Of a stretch of 10,589 nt of DNA, positions 1 through 6,011 are shown one piece after another; within the stretch, counting starts at the first letter, position 1; each line of letters opens with the position of its first letter. Position numbers and translations under genes: made by a program. The notes below the pieces were generated by a model that was not told the DNA's origin, searched no databases, and worked only from the letters and a program-made list of their open reading frames with translations. Source of the DNA: an uncultured Erysipelotrichaceae bacterium (GTDB taxonomy: Bacteria; Bacillota_I; Bacilli_A; Erysipelotrichales; Erysipelotrichaceae); NCBI GenBank assembly GCA_934699415.1, contig CAKUWO010000035.1, positions 1 to 10,589 on the forward strand, in the 5' to 3' direction.

Positions 1-142
1 AGGTATTACTGGTAATAGTGGTTTATTAACTTCAATCTTAGTTAATATCGCTATGAACTTTATGCCCGGTATTGGATGGAAAGCTCATCTTGGTGGTGCC
101 TTCTTTGGAACAATATTTGCAACCATATTATTTATGTTTTAA
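1..142 (+). CDS. Rhomboid family intramembrane serine protease, C-terminal fragment
   Basis: Partial gene cut by the left edge. The first complete codon is at position 2, and 46 codons run to the TAA at 140-142. The fragment contains NFMPGIGWKAHLGGAFFGT. An AHLGG motif with glycines spaced along a final membrane helix is the signature of the last catalytic helix of rhomboid proteases, where the His pairs with a Ser in an earlier helix. The His codon is at 86-88. The flanking residues (SILVNIAMNF and TIFATILFMF) are hydrophobic, as expected for transmembrane segments of a polytopic membrane enzyme. The catalytic Ser (GxSG) lies upstream of the window, so activity cannot be judged. The protein ends only about 15 residues after HLGG, with no C-terminal extension visible. 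It is convergent with pheT. The family call rests on one motif and is fairly secure. Confidence 0.8.
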   Translation, partial: GITGNSGLLTSILVNIAMNFMPGIGWKAHLGGAFFGTIFATILFMF

Positions 143-168
143 GACTAGTTAAACTAGTCTTTTTTTTA
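141..168 (+). terminator. Intrinsic terminator of the rhomboid gene
   Basis: An eight-base stem AAGACTAG/CTAGTCTT (141-148 and 154-161) with a five-base loop is followed by an uninterrupted T run to about 167. It begins inside the stop codon of the rhomboid gene. The T run lies only on the + strand side, so it mainly serves the rhomboid transcript. Confidence 0.85.
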
Positions 169-192
169 AAAGAAAAAGAGCTATAAAGCTCT
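169..192 (-). terminator. Intrinsic terminator of pheST
   Basis: Read on the minus strand, AGAGCT-TTAT-AGCTCT (192-177) forms a six-base stem with a four-base loop, followed by TTTTTCTTTT. The first two stem bases are the last two bases of the pheT stop codon TAG, so the hairpin starts within the stop. The stem is short, but the position and T tract are right for the end of the pheST transcript. The inverted repeat at 141-161 just beyond may act as a backup. Confidence 0.7.
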
Positions 193-2590
193 AATTTCTT
201 AAGAATGCTTGATATTTATCAGCTAAATCTTTTAAGACTTCATCATGTGTCTTATTTACTTCTTCAGTTGTTAAAGTATGATCTTTTGCAAGATAGGTAA
301 TAGTTAAAGATAATGAGCGTTTATCATTAGCGATATCTTTGCCTTCAAAGATATCGAATACTTTAACATTACTTACAAGACTTTTACCTGCTTTTTTAAT
401 ACATTTAATAATATCATGAGCAGTGGTATCTTTATTGATTAATAATGAAATATCTCTTGTTACAGCTGGATATTTATTAATTTCTTTGGATTTAATTGAT
501 GATGGTTTTTGTGAAGTTAAAACATCAAGATCTATTTCAGCATAAATAGCTGAGCCTAATTTCTTTTCTTTAACAAATGATGGATGTAATTCACCAAAAA
601 CCGCAAACACTTCACCAGCAATTAATAATTTAGCAGTGCGATATGGATGGAAGAAACTAATATTCTCTTCACCTTCTAAGCTAATTCTTTCTGCTGCATA
701 ACCAAGTTTATCAAGTAAACCATAGATTAAACCTTTCATTACATAATAATCAGCTTTCATTGGTTTTTCTTTTAGACTCTTACTGCCAAACTCACCATGC
801 AACATGATTGCTAAATGCTCATGTTTATCTTTCTCTTTAGCATAAAGTGATGATAATTCAAACAAGTTAATATCTTCATTACCATGAGCAACATTATACG
901 CTAATGTATTAACCATTGATGCAAATAAGGAAGTACGGATATTCTTACGTGCATCACTTAATGGAGATGCTAAAGCAATTGATTCGCCAAGAGACAAGAC
1001 AGTTAATTCCTTTTCCTTATCAGATAAAAGAGTATAGGTAACTGCCTCATTTAAACCTTGATTCATTAATAAATCCCTAATATCTCTTCTTAAACTTTGA
1101 CGAGTTGATAATTTACCAATTGTTGTAGTAAGGAAAGGAAGAGTTGATTTTAAATCATCAAAATCAGTAAGACGAACAATTTCTTCATCAATATCTTCTC
1201 TTAATTTAATATCATTTGCACGATATGAAGGAATATGAGCAATAATCTCTTCTCCTTCAACTTCTGGAGCAAAATCTAAACGTTTTAATACATCAACTAC
1301 TTCTTCTAATTGATATTCTTTTCCAATTAAACCATTAAGATGACTTAATGTTTCTTTAACAGTATGTGGAACATAATTATTAGAACCAGCCGTTATAGTT
1401 TCTTCAATTTCTTCAGCATCAGCATATTTAATAAGTAAATCAACAGCACGGTCCATAGCTTTTTCTTGTGCTAATGGCTCTAATCCTTTAGAGAAGCGCG
1501 ATGCTGCTTCACTCATTAAACCAATACGATTAGCTGTACGTCTAATTTGAGCATAATCGAATGCTGCAGATTCAATAATAATAGATGTTGTATCATCTAA
1601 AACCTTAGAGCCTTCACCTCCCATAATACCGGCGATGGCAATTGGTTTTAAATCTGAAGTAATCATTAAATCACCATTAGTAATATTATAAGTATTACCA
1701 TCAAGGGCAATATATTCGCCACAATAATCATCAACGACAGTGATATTACGATTAGGATTAGATCTTAAATCAAAAAAATGTAATGGTTGTCCTGTCTCTA
1801 ACATGACAATATTAGAAATATCAACAAGGTTATTAATAGCTTTAATACCGTATGAGCGTAAAACTTTTTTCATCCAATCAACTGAAGGTTTTAAGCTAAC
1901 TTTATTAATTACCTTAGCCATATAATGAGGGCAATTTGAAGTAGCTGAAGCTACTTTTAATGTCGATGGCTTGCCTACATTACTCTTTCCTAAATAGTTA
2001 GGTAATGTAACTTCACGATTTAAAATAGCACCCATTTCTTTAGCTAAAGAAAACATTGCTAAACAGTCTTGTCTATTTGCATAAATGGATAAATCTAGAA
2101 TAGTATCTTCATAACCTAATTTCTTTAAGATATCTGTTTCACCGACTTCAAAACTATCTGGAAGTTCTTCAATACCGATATGTGAAGCTGAGGATTCATC
2201 TAATAAATCTTTAGAAATGCCAAGTTCAAGTAATGAGCATAACATGCCATTAGATGGAACACCTCTTAAAACACCAGGTTTAATTTCTCCTCCTGGTAAT
2301 TTAGCACCAGCTTTCGCAACAATTACTTTTAAACCTTTACGACAATTAGGAGCACCACAAACAATATCTAATACTTCATCACCAATATTTACTTTAGTGA
2401 TGTGTAAATGGTCGGAATTTGGATGATCTATACACTCTAATACTTCACCAACAACAATACCCGTTACTTGTCCTAAATGAAGTACTTCTTCTACTTCAAA
2501 TCCTGCTTTAATAATTTTATTAATAATATCTTCTTCACTAAGGCCATCAAGATTAATGAAATTTGAAAGCCAATTTAAACTCATTCTCAT
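191..2590 (-). CDS. pheT: Phenylalanyl-tRNA synthetase beta subunit
   Basis: Beta subunit of the cytoplasmic alpha2beta2 enzyme that charges tRNA-Phe. It binds the tRNA and hydrolyses mischarged Tyr-tRNA-Phe. The length of 799 residues is normal for bacterial PheT. Domains in order: N-terminal cap (1-38); EMAP/OB tRNA-binding fold (about 39-150, with HPNSDHL and CGAPN); B3/B4 editing domain (about 210-385); B5 (about 400-475); a catalytically inactive core-like region; and the C-terminal anticodon-binding FDX-ACB domain (about 705-798, starting KYPAVTRDISLLI). In the editing domain GQPLHFFD carries His271, and IIIESAAF carries Glu340, at positions matching known editing residues. SEAASRF (360-366) matches the TDASHR-type loop, so editing looks intact. 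The start ATG at 2590 is preceded by AGGAGGG, which overlaps the pheS stop; an ATG two codons inside is spaced less well. The gene follows pheS by 13 bases and shares its T-box control. The stop is TAG. Confidence 0.97.
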   Translation of the reverse strand: MRMSLNWLSNFINLDGLSEEDIINKIIKAGFEVEEVLHLGQVTGIVVGEVLECIDHPNSDHLHITKVNIGDEVLDIVCGAPNCRKGLKVIVAKAGAKLPGGEIKPGVLRGVPSNGMLCSLLELGISKDLLDESSASHIGIEELPDSFEVGETDILKKLGYEDTILDLSIYANRQDCLAMFSLAKEMGAILNREVTLPNYLGKSNVGKPSTLKVASATSNCPHYMAKVINKVSLKPSVDWMKKVLRSYGIKAINNLVDISNIVMLETGQPLHFFDLRSNPNRNITVVDDYCGEYIALDGNTYNITNGDLMITSDLKPIAIAGIMGGEGSKVLDDTTSIIIESAAFDYAQIRRTANRIGLMSEAASRFSKGLEPLAQEKAMDRAVDLLIKYADAEEIEETITAGSNNYVPHTVKETLSHLNGLIGKEYQLEEVVDVLKRLDFAPEVEGEEIIAHIPSYRANDIKLREDIDEEIVRLTDFDDLKSTLPFLTTTIGKLSTRQSLRRDIRDLLMNQGLNEAVTYTLLSDKEKELTVLSLGESIALASPLSDARKNIRTSLFASMVNTLAYNVAHGNEDINLFELSSLYAKEKDKHEHLAIMLHGEFGSKSLKEKPMKADYYVMKGLIYGLLDKLGYAAERISLEGEENISFFHPYRTAKLLIAGEVFAVFGELHPSFVKEKKLGSAIYAEIDLDVLTSQKPSSIKSKEINKYPAVTRDISLLINKDTTAHDIIKCIKKAGKSLVSNVKVFDIFEGKDIANDKRSLSLTITYLAKDHTLTTEEVNKTHDEVLKDLADKYQAFLRN

Positions 2591-2603
2591 TTATATATCC
2601 CTC

Positions 2604-3635
2604 CTAGAAGCGTTTGAAATCCTTTAAGAAACGAATGTCATTAGTATATAAATCACGAATGTCACTAATGCCATATTTAAGCATCGCAATTCTTTCAAGG
2701 CCAACACCAAACGCAAAACCGGTATATTTCTTAGAATCAATACCTGCCATTTCAAGGACATGTGGATGAACCATACCTGAACCTAAGATTTCAATCCAAC
2801 CAGTTCCTTTACATACATTACATCCTTTTCCTCCACATACATGGCATCCCATATCCACTTCAAATGATGGCTCAGTGAACGGGAAATATGAAGGACGGAA
2901 ACGTAAAGGTGTACCTTCTTTGAATAAAGTACCAATCATAAATTCTAAAGTACCTTTTAAATCAGCTAATGTAATACCTTCGCCTACTACTAAGCCTTCA
3001 GCTTGCATAAATTGATGTGAATGAGTTGCATCATCATCATCACGACGATATACCTTACCAGGACATAATAATTTGATAGGCATTTTATCAGCAGACGCTT
3101 CTAAAACACGCATTTGAATAGCTGTAGTATGTGTTCTTAATAAGGTTGTTGGATCTATATAGAAAGTATCTTGCATATCACGAGCTGGATGATCATGAGG
3201 AATATTAGCTCTTTCAAAGTTATAAAGATCTAATTCTACTTCCGGTCCTTCAGCAATAGAATAACCAAGCCCTACAAAAGCATCTTCTAACTGTTCAGTA
3301 ATTAAAGTTAAAGGATGAAGGGACCCAAGTGCTGGAGTATAAGAATCAAGAGTTAAATCAATCTTTTCGCTCTTTAGCTTCTCATTCATTGCAAAAGATG
3401 TTAAAACCTCTTGTTTCTTAGCTAATTCTTCACTAATTAAATTCTTTAATTCATTTACTTTTTGCCCATATGAAGGCTTATCTTCCCGTGGGATTTCTTT
3501 CATCGCTAACATTAATTTTTGAATCTCACCTTTTCTAGAAAGATAGAATAAGCGTTTTTCTTCAAGTGTTGGAAGATCTTCAATTTCAGCAATCTCCTTA
3601 AGAGCTTCTTCCTTTAATTTCTTAATATCAATCAT
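2604..3635 (-). CDS. pheS: Phenylalanyl-tRNA synthetase alpha subunit
   Basis: Catalytic subunit of PheRS. It activates phenylalanine with ATP and transfers it to tRNA-Phe. At 343 residues it has the usual bacterial length. Residues 1-90 are the charged N-terminal coiled-coil arm that contacts tRNA. The class II core follows. Motif 1 lies around LHPLTLITEQLEDAF (106-120). The conserved block AEGPEVELDLYNFERANIPHDHPAR is at 128-152. Motif 2, VYRRDDDDATHSHQF (195-209), carries the ATP-binding Arg. The substrate-binding FTEPSFEVDMG is at 253-263, and motif 3, GFAFGVGLERIAML, is at 306-319. CHVCGGKGCNVCKGTGW (264-280) has four Cys in two CxxC pairs, a segment found in many bacterial PheS. The start follows AGGAGG (3641-3646) at normal spacing. 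It is first in the pheST operon, just below the T-box terminator. The stop TAG is built into the ribosome binding site of pheT, which suggests coupled translation. Confidence 0.98.
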   Translation of the reverse strand: MIDIKKLKEEALKEIAEIEDLPTLEEKRLFYLSRKGEIQKLMLAMKEIPREDKPSYGQKVNELKNLISEELAKKQEVLTSFAMNEKLKSEKIDLTLDSYTPALGSLHPLTLITEQLEDAFVGLGYSIAEGPEVELDLYNFERANIPHDHPARDMQDTFYIDPTTLLRTHTTAIQMRVLEASADKMPIKLLCPGKVYRRDDDDATHSHQFMQAEGLVVGEGITLADLKGTLEFMIGTLFKEGTPLRFRPSYFPFTEPSFEVDMGCHVCGGKGCNVCKGTGWIEILGSGMVHPHVLEMAGIDSKKYTGFAFGVGLERIAMLKYGISDIRDLYTNDIRFLKDFKRF

Positions 3636-3649
3636 TTTGTCCTCCTAAT

Positions 3650-3686
3650 AAAAAAACCACCGCTAAGGAACGATTCTTAACCGTGG
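3650..3686 (-). terminator. T-box regulated terminator upstream of pheS
   Basis: On the minus strand CCACGGTTAAGAA pairs, with two mismatches and one wobble, with TTCCTTAGCGGTGG. It is followed by seven T (3656-3650) and then, within ten bases, the pheS ribosome binding site. The left arm shares ACCACGG with the T-box sequence, so the terminator and antiterminator exclude each other. Confidence 0.93.
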
Positions 3687-3848
3687 TACCATCCTTTTTT
3701 AACTTAAAAAGTCCTTTTAACGATAACGGTGTTGGCCGGATATTTCTATCGCTAAGAGATGAATTCACTATTTCATCATTAGAGGTTTCCACCATGCCCT
3801 CTTCTCTATGAATGACTTATAAATAGCCACGTTTCCCTATTTTCGCTT
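3650..3848 (-). promoter_or_regulatory. T-box riboswitch, tRNA-Phe specific
   Basis: Leader RNA of pheST that senses uncharged tRNA-Phe and then lets transcription continue. On the minus strand the T-box core reads GGATGGTACCACGG (3694-3681). The bulge UGGU should pair with the tRNA 3' end, its last U matching a discriminator A as in bacterial tRNA-Phe. Stem I can be traced from complementary pairs: CTATTT with AAATAG, TCATT with AATGA, AGAGG with CCTCT, and AGGGA with TCTCT. These leave an internal loop containing TGAATTCA. Within it the triplet TTC (3763-3761), followed by A, is the Phe codon expected as specifier. A further stem, CGATA/TATCG plus CGG/CCG (about 3755-3718), fits stem III. 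The T-box core differs slightly from the usual GGGTGGTACCGCG. The gene context makes the assignment secure. Confidence 0.96.
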
Positions 3849-3854
3849 TATTTA

Positions 3855-3882
3855 ATTATAAACAACCATTAGCTTTTTTCAA
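3855..3882 (-). promoter_or_regulatory. Sigma-A type promoter of the pheST leader
   Basis: Minus-strand TTGAAA (3882-3877) and a perfect TATAAT (3860-3855) are separated by 16 bases. Transcription would start near 3848, at the base of T-box stem I. The -35 box lies about 60 bases from the divergent superoxide reductase start. Confidence 0.8.
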
Positions 3883-3888
3883 TCTTTT

Positions 3889-3903
3889 AAGTAATTATTA
3901 TAA
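3889..3903 (+). promoter_or_regulatory. Candidate PerR-type operator upstream of superoxide reductase
   Basis: AAGTAATTATTATAA matches the known PerR box consensus TTATAATNATTATAA at 11 of 14 defined positions. The right half, ATTATAA, is perfect; the left half agrees only at TAAT. It lies 41 bases before the gene start, between it and the divergent pheS promoter. It overlaps TATTAT (3896-3901), a possible -10 box, for which I see no good -35 partner. The region is very AT-rich, so a chance match is possible. No perR gene is in the window. Confidence 0.4.
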
Positions 3904-3944
3904 AGATGCGATAAGATAAAAGTGATAGAGGAGGTATTTAAAAA

Positions 3945-4325
3945 ATGTTGAAATTTTATAAATGTGAAGGCTGCGGTAACTTTATTACTTTCTTAGCTCC
4001 TAAAACTGCTTGCACACCTAAATGTTGTGGCGAAACAATGGCTGAGTTACTTCCTAATTCTAGTGATGGTGCCTTTGAAAAACATTTACCAGTTATTTCA
4101 ATCGAAGAAGATTTAGTAACTATTAATGTCGGAAGTGTTGAACATCCAATGACTAATGAGCACTATATTGAATGGATTATTCTTGAAACAGCCAACGGTT
4201 ATATTAAAAAAGATCTTCATCCAGAAGATAAACCTATGATGCAATATAAGCTAATTGGTGATGAAAAAGTTATTAGTGCCTATAGCTATTGCAACTTACA
4301 TGGTTTATACAAAAAGGATATCTAA
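3945..4325 (+). CDS. dfx: Superoxide reductase (desulfoferrodoxin, two-iron type)
   Basis: Cytoplasmic iron enzyme that reduces superoxide to hydrogen peroxide without releasing oxygen, typical of anaerobes. The 126 residues match the usual length of two-domain desulfoferrodoxins. The N-terminal desulforedoxin-like domain has Cys7, Cys10, Cys27 and Cys28 in the CxxC...CC pattern that holds the FeCys4 centre I. The catalytic domain has EKHLPVI (Glu45, Lys46, His47), VEHPM (His67), NEHYIEW (His73) and YCNLHG (Cys116, His119). These are the four His and one Cys of centre II, together with the conserved Glu-Lys loop. All metal ligands are therefore present, and the enzyme should be active. Cys23 is an extra Cys of unknown role. 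AGGAGG at 3929-3934 sets the start. The next gene begins one base after the stop, so they are probably cotranscribed. No rubredoxin, the usual electron donor, is in the window. A PerR-like site upstream suggests peroxide-responsive control (inference). Confidence 0.95.
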   Translation: MLKFYKCEGCGNFITFLAPKTACTPKCCGETMAELLPNSSDGAFEKHLPVISIEEDLVTINVGSVEHPMTNEHYIEWIILETANGYIKKDLHPEDKPMMQYKLIGDEKVISAYSYCNLHGLYKKDI

Positions 4326-4326
4326 A

Positions 4327-4542
4327 ATGAAAAAGAGCATTATTATTGGTGTAATCTTAGTAGCAATTGGTATAATCGCAATTATCTTCGGTTTTTTAAA
4401 TGCTTATGCTTTTTACCATGCAATGGATGGAAGCTTAGATATGTTTAATCGTTTGAAGAAGACAATGGTGGTTCATTTAGCTTCAGGTACATTAATATTT
4501 ATTGCTGGTATTATCACCCTTCTTATAAATTCTAAAAGATAA
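4327..4542 (+). CDS. Small two-helix membrane protein, unknown function
   Basis: A 71-residue protein that I do not recognise. A hydrophobic segment at about 4-26 (SIIIGVILVAIGIIAIIFGF) and another at about 46-67 (VVHLASGTLIFIAGIITLLI) are joined by a polar loop of about 20 residues containing HAMDGSLDMFNRLKK. The ends are short and basic (MKK and NSKR), giving a likely hairpin in the membrane with both ends in the cytoplasm. The start ATG at 4327 is one base after the superoxide reductase stop, with AAAAAGGA upstream at workable spacing. A longer reading from 4255 would overlap that gene by 71 bases and add a non-membrane leader, so I rejected it. Translation is probably coupled to the gene before it. 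There are no Cys or clear haem or metal ligands apart from two His (31 and 50), so a redox role cannot be claimed. Confidence 0.75.
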   Translation: MKKSIIIGVILVAIGIIAIIFGFLNAYAFYHAMDGSLDMFNRLKKTMVVHLASGTLIFIAGIITLLINSKR

Positions 4543-4746
4543 AAAGTTAAAGAGTAATGATGTAGCTCATAACAATCATTTATATCAATGTCGAAGATAT
4601 TGAATAGAAATAGCTATTCTACATCAAGCAAGATAAAGATTATAAGATTACTGTTATACCTATAGATAAACTTAAAACTTAATTTAACTAAACAGAAATA
4701 AGTTAAAAAATAATATTAAAATAGATAGGAGCTTATCTATTTATCT
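4543..4746 (+). other. Non-coding gap and upstream leader of the antiporter
   Basis: AT-rich stretch without a convincing gene or a clear promoter. It contains several inverted repeats. GATGTAG (4559-4565) pairs with CTACATC (4619-4625), enclosing GAATAG/CTATTC (4602-4607, 4614-4619) and TCAAT/ATTGA (4585-4589, 4599-4603); neighbouring arms share a few bases. Further on, AAATAGATA (4719-4727) pairs with TATCTATTT (4734-4742). No terminator is visible directly after the small membrane gene, so transcription from the superoxide reductase promoter could run into this region. It matches no riboswitch class I can recognise by eye. Such pairings can arise by chance in AT-rich DNA. Confidence 0.4.
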
Positions 4747-4776
4747 AAGCTGATGATGCTCAATCATCAGCTTTTT
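4747..4776 (+). terminator. Terminator-like hairpin directly before the antiporter RBS
   Basis: A perfect 11-base stem AAGCTGATGAT/ATCATCAGCTT (4747-4757, 4763-4773) with a five-base loop is followed by TTT, making a TTTTT run at 4772-4776. The ribosome binding site AGGAGG starts at 4780. No promoter can fit between the hairpin and the gene, so any transcript starting upstream must pass it. AGCTTA (4730-4735) can pair with TAAGCT (4746-4751), which would compete with the left arm as a weak antiterminator. Confidence 0.8.
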
Positions 4777-4789
4777 AAAAGGAGGAATT

Positions 4790-5968
4790 ATGTTACTGAG
4801 TATTGCTTTGATAATTCTGGCCGGAATGTCATTAGCTTCAATTTCTAAGAAATTAAAATTACCAAGTTTAGTTGGCATGTTACTAACAGGTATAATTTTA
4901 GGACCTTATGTTTTAAATTTACTAGATCCTAAAATCTTAAATATTTCTAATGAGATAAGAAAAATAGCTTTAATTATTATTCTCACAAGAGCTGGATTAG
5001 GTTTAGATTTAAGTGGTTTAAAAAGAATTGGTTTTAGAGCTTTATTAATGTGTTTTATTCCTGCTACTTTTGAAATCTTATTAATTGTTTATTTAGCACC
5101 TAAAATAATTGGTATTAGTTATCTTGAAGCAGCTATCTTAGGCTCAGTATTAGCAGCAGTATCACCTGCTGTTGTTGTGCCTCGAATGGTTAAATTGATG
5201 GATGAAAAATATGGCACTAGGAAAGGTATTCCTCAGCTTATCTTAGCTGGGGCTTCGGTGGATGATGTTTATGTCATTGTCTTATTTTCTACTTTTATTG
5301 CTATGATACAAGGCGATACGGTATCAATTCTTAGTTTTATAAATATCCCAATATCTATAGTTTTAGGTATTATTATCGGTTTAACAATTAGTAAAATCCT
5401 AATTAAATTCTTTACTTTAGTTAAGATTGAAGATACAGCTAAAGTTCTTATCATCTTAAGCATTTCATTTGTTTTATCTTTTATTGAGGATAGTTTAAAT
5501 ACTTCTATTACCTTCTCATCGTTAATTGCCATTATGTTTATTGGTATAGGCTTGCAAAAAGATTATGATTTAGCTTTAAATTTATCTTCTAATTATAATA
5601 AGCTTTGGATTGGTGCAGAAATCTTCTTGTTTGTTCTTGTAGGCACTAGTGTAAATATCAACTATTTAGCACATGTGGGAACATCTGCTTTTGCATTAAT
5701 ATTAATAGCTTTAGTATTTAGAATGTTGGGCGTGTTTGTATGCCTATTAAAAACAGATCTCAATAAGAATGAGCGAATATTTACAATGTTAGCTTATACT
5801 CCAAAAGCAACTGTTCAAGCTGCAATTGGTAGTATTCCATTAGCTTTAGGATTAAAATGTGGTGATTTAGTTCTTACCATTGCTGTCTTAGCAATTGTTT
5901 TAACAGCTCCCCTTGGTGCTTTTGCAATTGATTTATCATATAAAAAATTATTAACCAAGGATAACTAA
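4790..5968 (+). CDS. Cation:proton antiporter, NHA/SLC9B-like (CPA2)
   Basis: Polytopic inner-membrane exchanger of Na+ (or another monovalent cation) for protons, used for pH and salt balance. At 392 residues it has about 12 hydrophobic segments and no soluble regulatory tail (no RCK/TrkA-N domain). Diagnostic motifs are LLTGIILGPY (31-40), TRAGLGLDL (66-74), SPAVVVPRM (125-133) and GASVDDVYVI (154-163). The Asp158-Asp159 pair corresponds to the two Asp that bind and exchange ions in CPA2 transporters. RAGLGLD together with SPAVVVP and the DD pair is characteristic of the NHA branch that includes animal SLC9B proteins. A conserved basic residue in a later helix is plausible at TPKATVQAAIGS (about 344-355). 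The start follows AGGAGG (4780-4785) with only four bases between. The gene is preceded by a terminator-like hairpin and ends in a bidirectional terminator. The cation cannot be read from sequence. Confidence 0.9.
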   Translation: MLLSIALIILAGMSLASISKKLKLPSLVGMLLTGIILGPYVLNLLDPKILNISNEIRKIALIIILTRAGLGLDLSGLKRIGFRALLMCFIPATFEILLIVYLAPKIIGISYLEAAILGSVLAAVSPAVVVPRMVKLMDEKYGTRKGIPQLILAGASVDDVYVIVLFSTFIAMIQGDTVSILSFINIPISIVLGIIIGLTISKILIKFFTLVKIEDTAKVLIILSISFVLSFIEDSLNTSITFSSLIAIMFIGIGLQKDYDLALNLSSNYNKLWIGAEIFLFVLVGTSVNINYLAHVGTSAFALILIALVFRMLGVFVCLLKTDLNKNERIFTMLAYTPKATVQAAIGSIPLALGLKCGDLVLTIAVLAIVLTAPLGAFAIDLSYKKLLTKDN

Positions 5969-6011
5969 AAAGGATGGCTAAATGTCTTTATGACACTAGT
6001 CATCCTTTTTT
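5967..6011. terminator. Bidirectional terminator between the antiporter gene and sbcC
   Basis: AAAAAGGATG (5967-5976) pairs with CATCCTTTTT (6001-6010). Inside, CTA/TAG and TGTC/GACA extend the stem with small bulges around a TTTAT loop. It has T runs on both strands. Its ends overlap the antiporter stop (TAA 5966-5968) and the sbcC stop (TAA at 6012-6010 on the minus strand), so one element serves both convergent genes. Confidence 0.9.

Noticed and set aside
4588..4665. A 25-codon ORF (ATG at 4588, TAG at 4663) that could be a leader peptide for attenuation
   Set aside because: There is no ribosome binding site in front of it and no run of regulatory codons, and an ORF of this length is expected by chance. 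It is mentioned only because it lies in the antiporter leader.
4557..4682. Decayed gene after the small membrane gene: a frame starting ATG ATG with three internal TAG codons and a protein-like tail (KQDKDYKITVIPIDKLKT)
   Set aside because: In such AT-rich DNA about three stops in 42 codons is what chance gives. TAG is a normal stop here (pheS and pheT end in it), so recoding is not supported. The remaining open stretch is too short to recognise.
5269..5532. Minus-strand open frame of 87 codons inside the antiporter gene
   Set aside because: It lies wholly within a well-supported gene with intact motifs, and no ribosome binding site or family likeness is seen.
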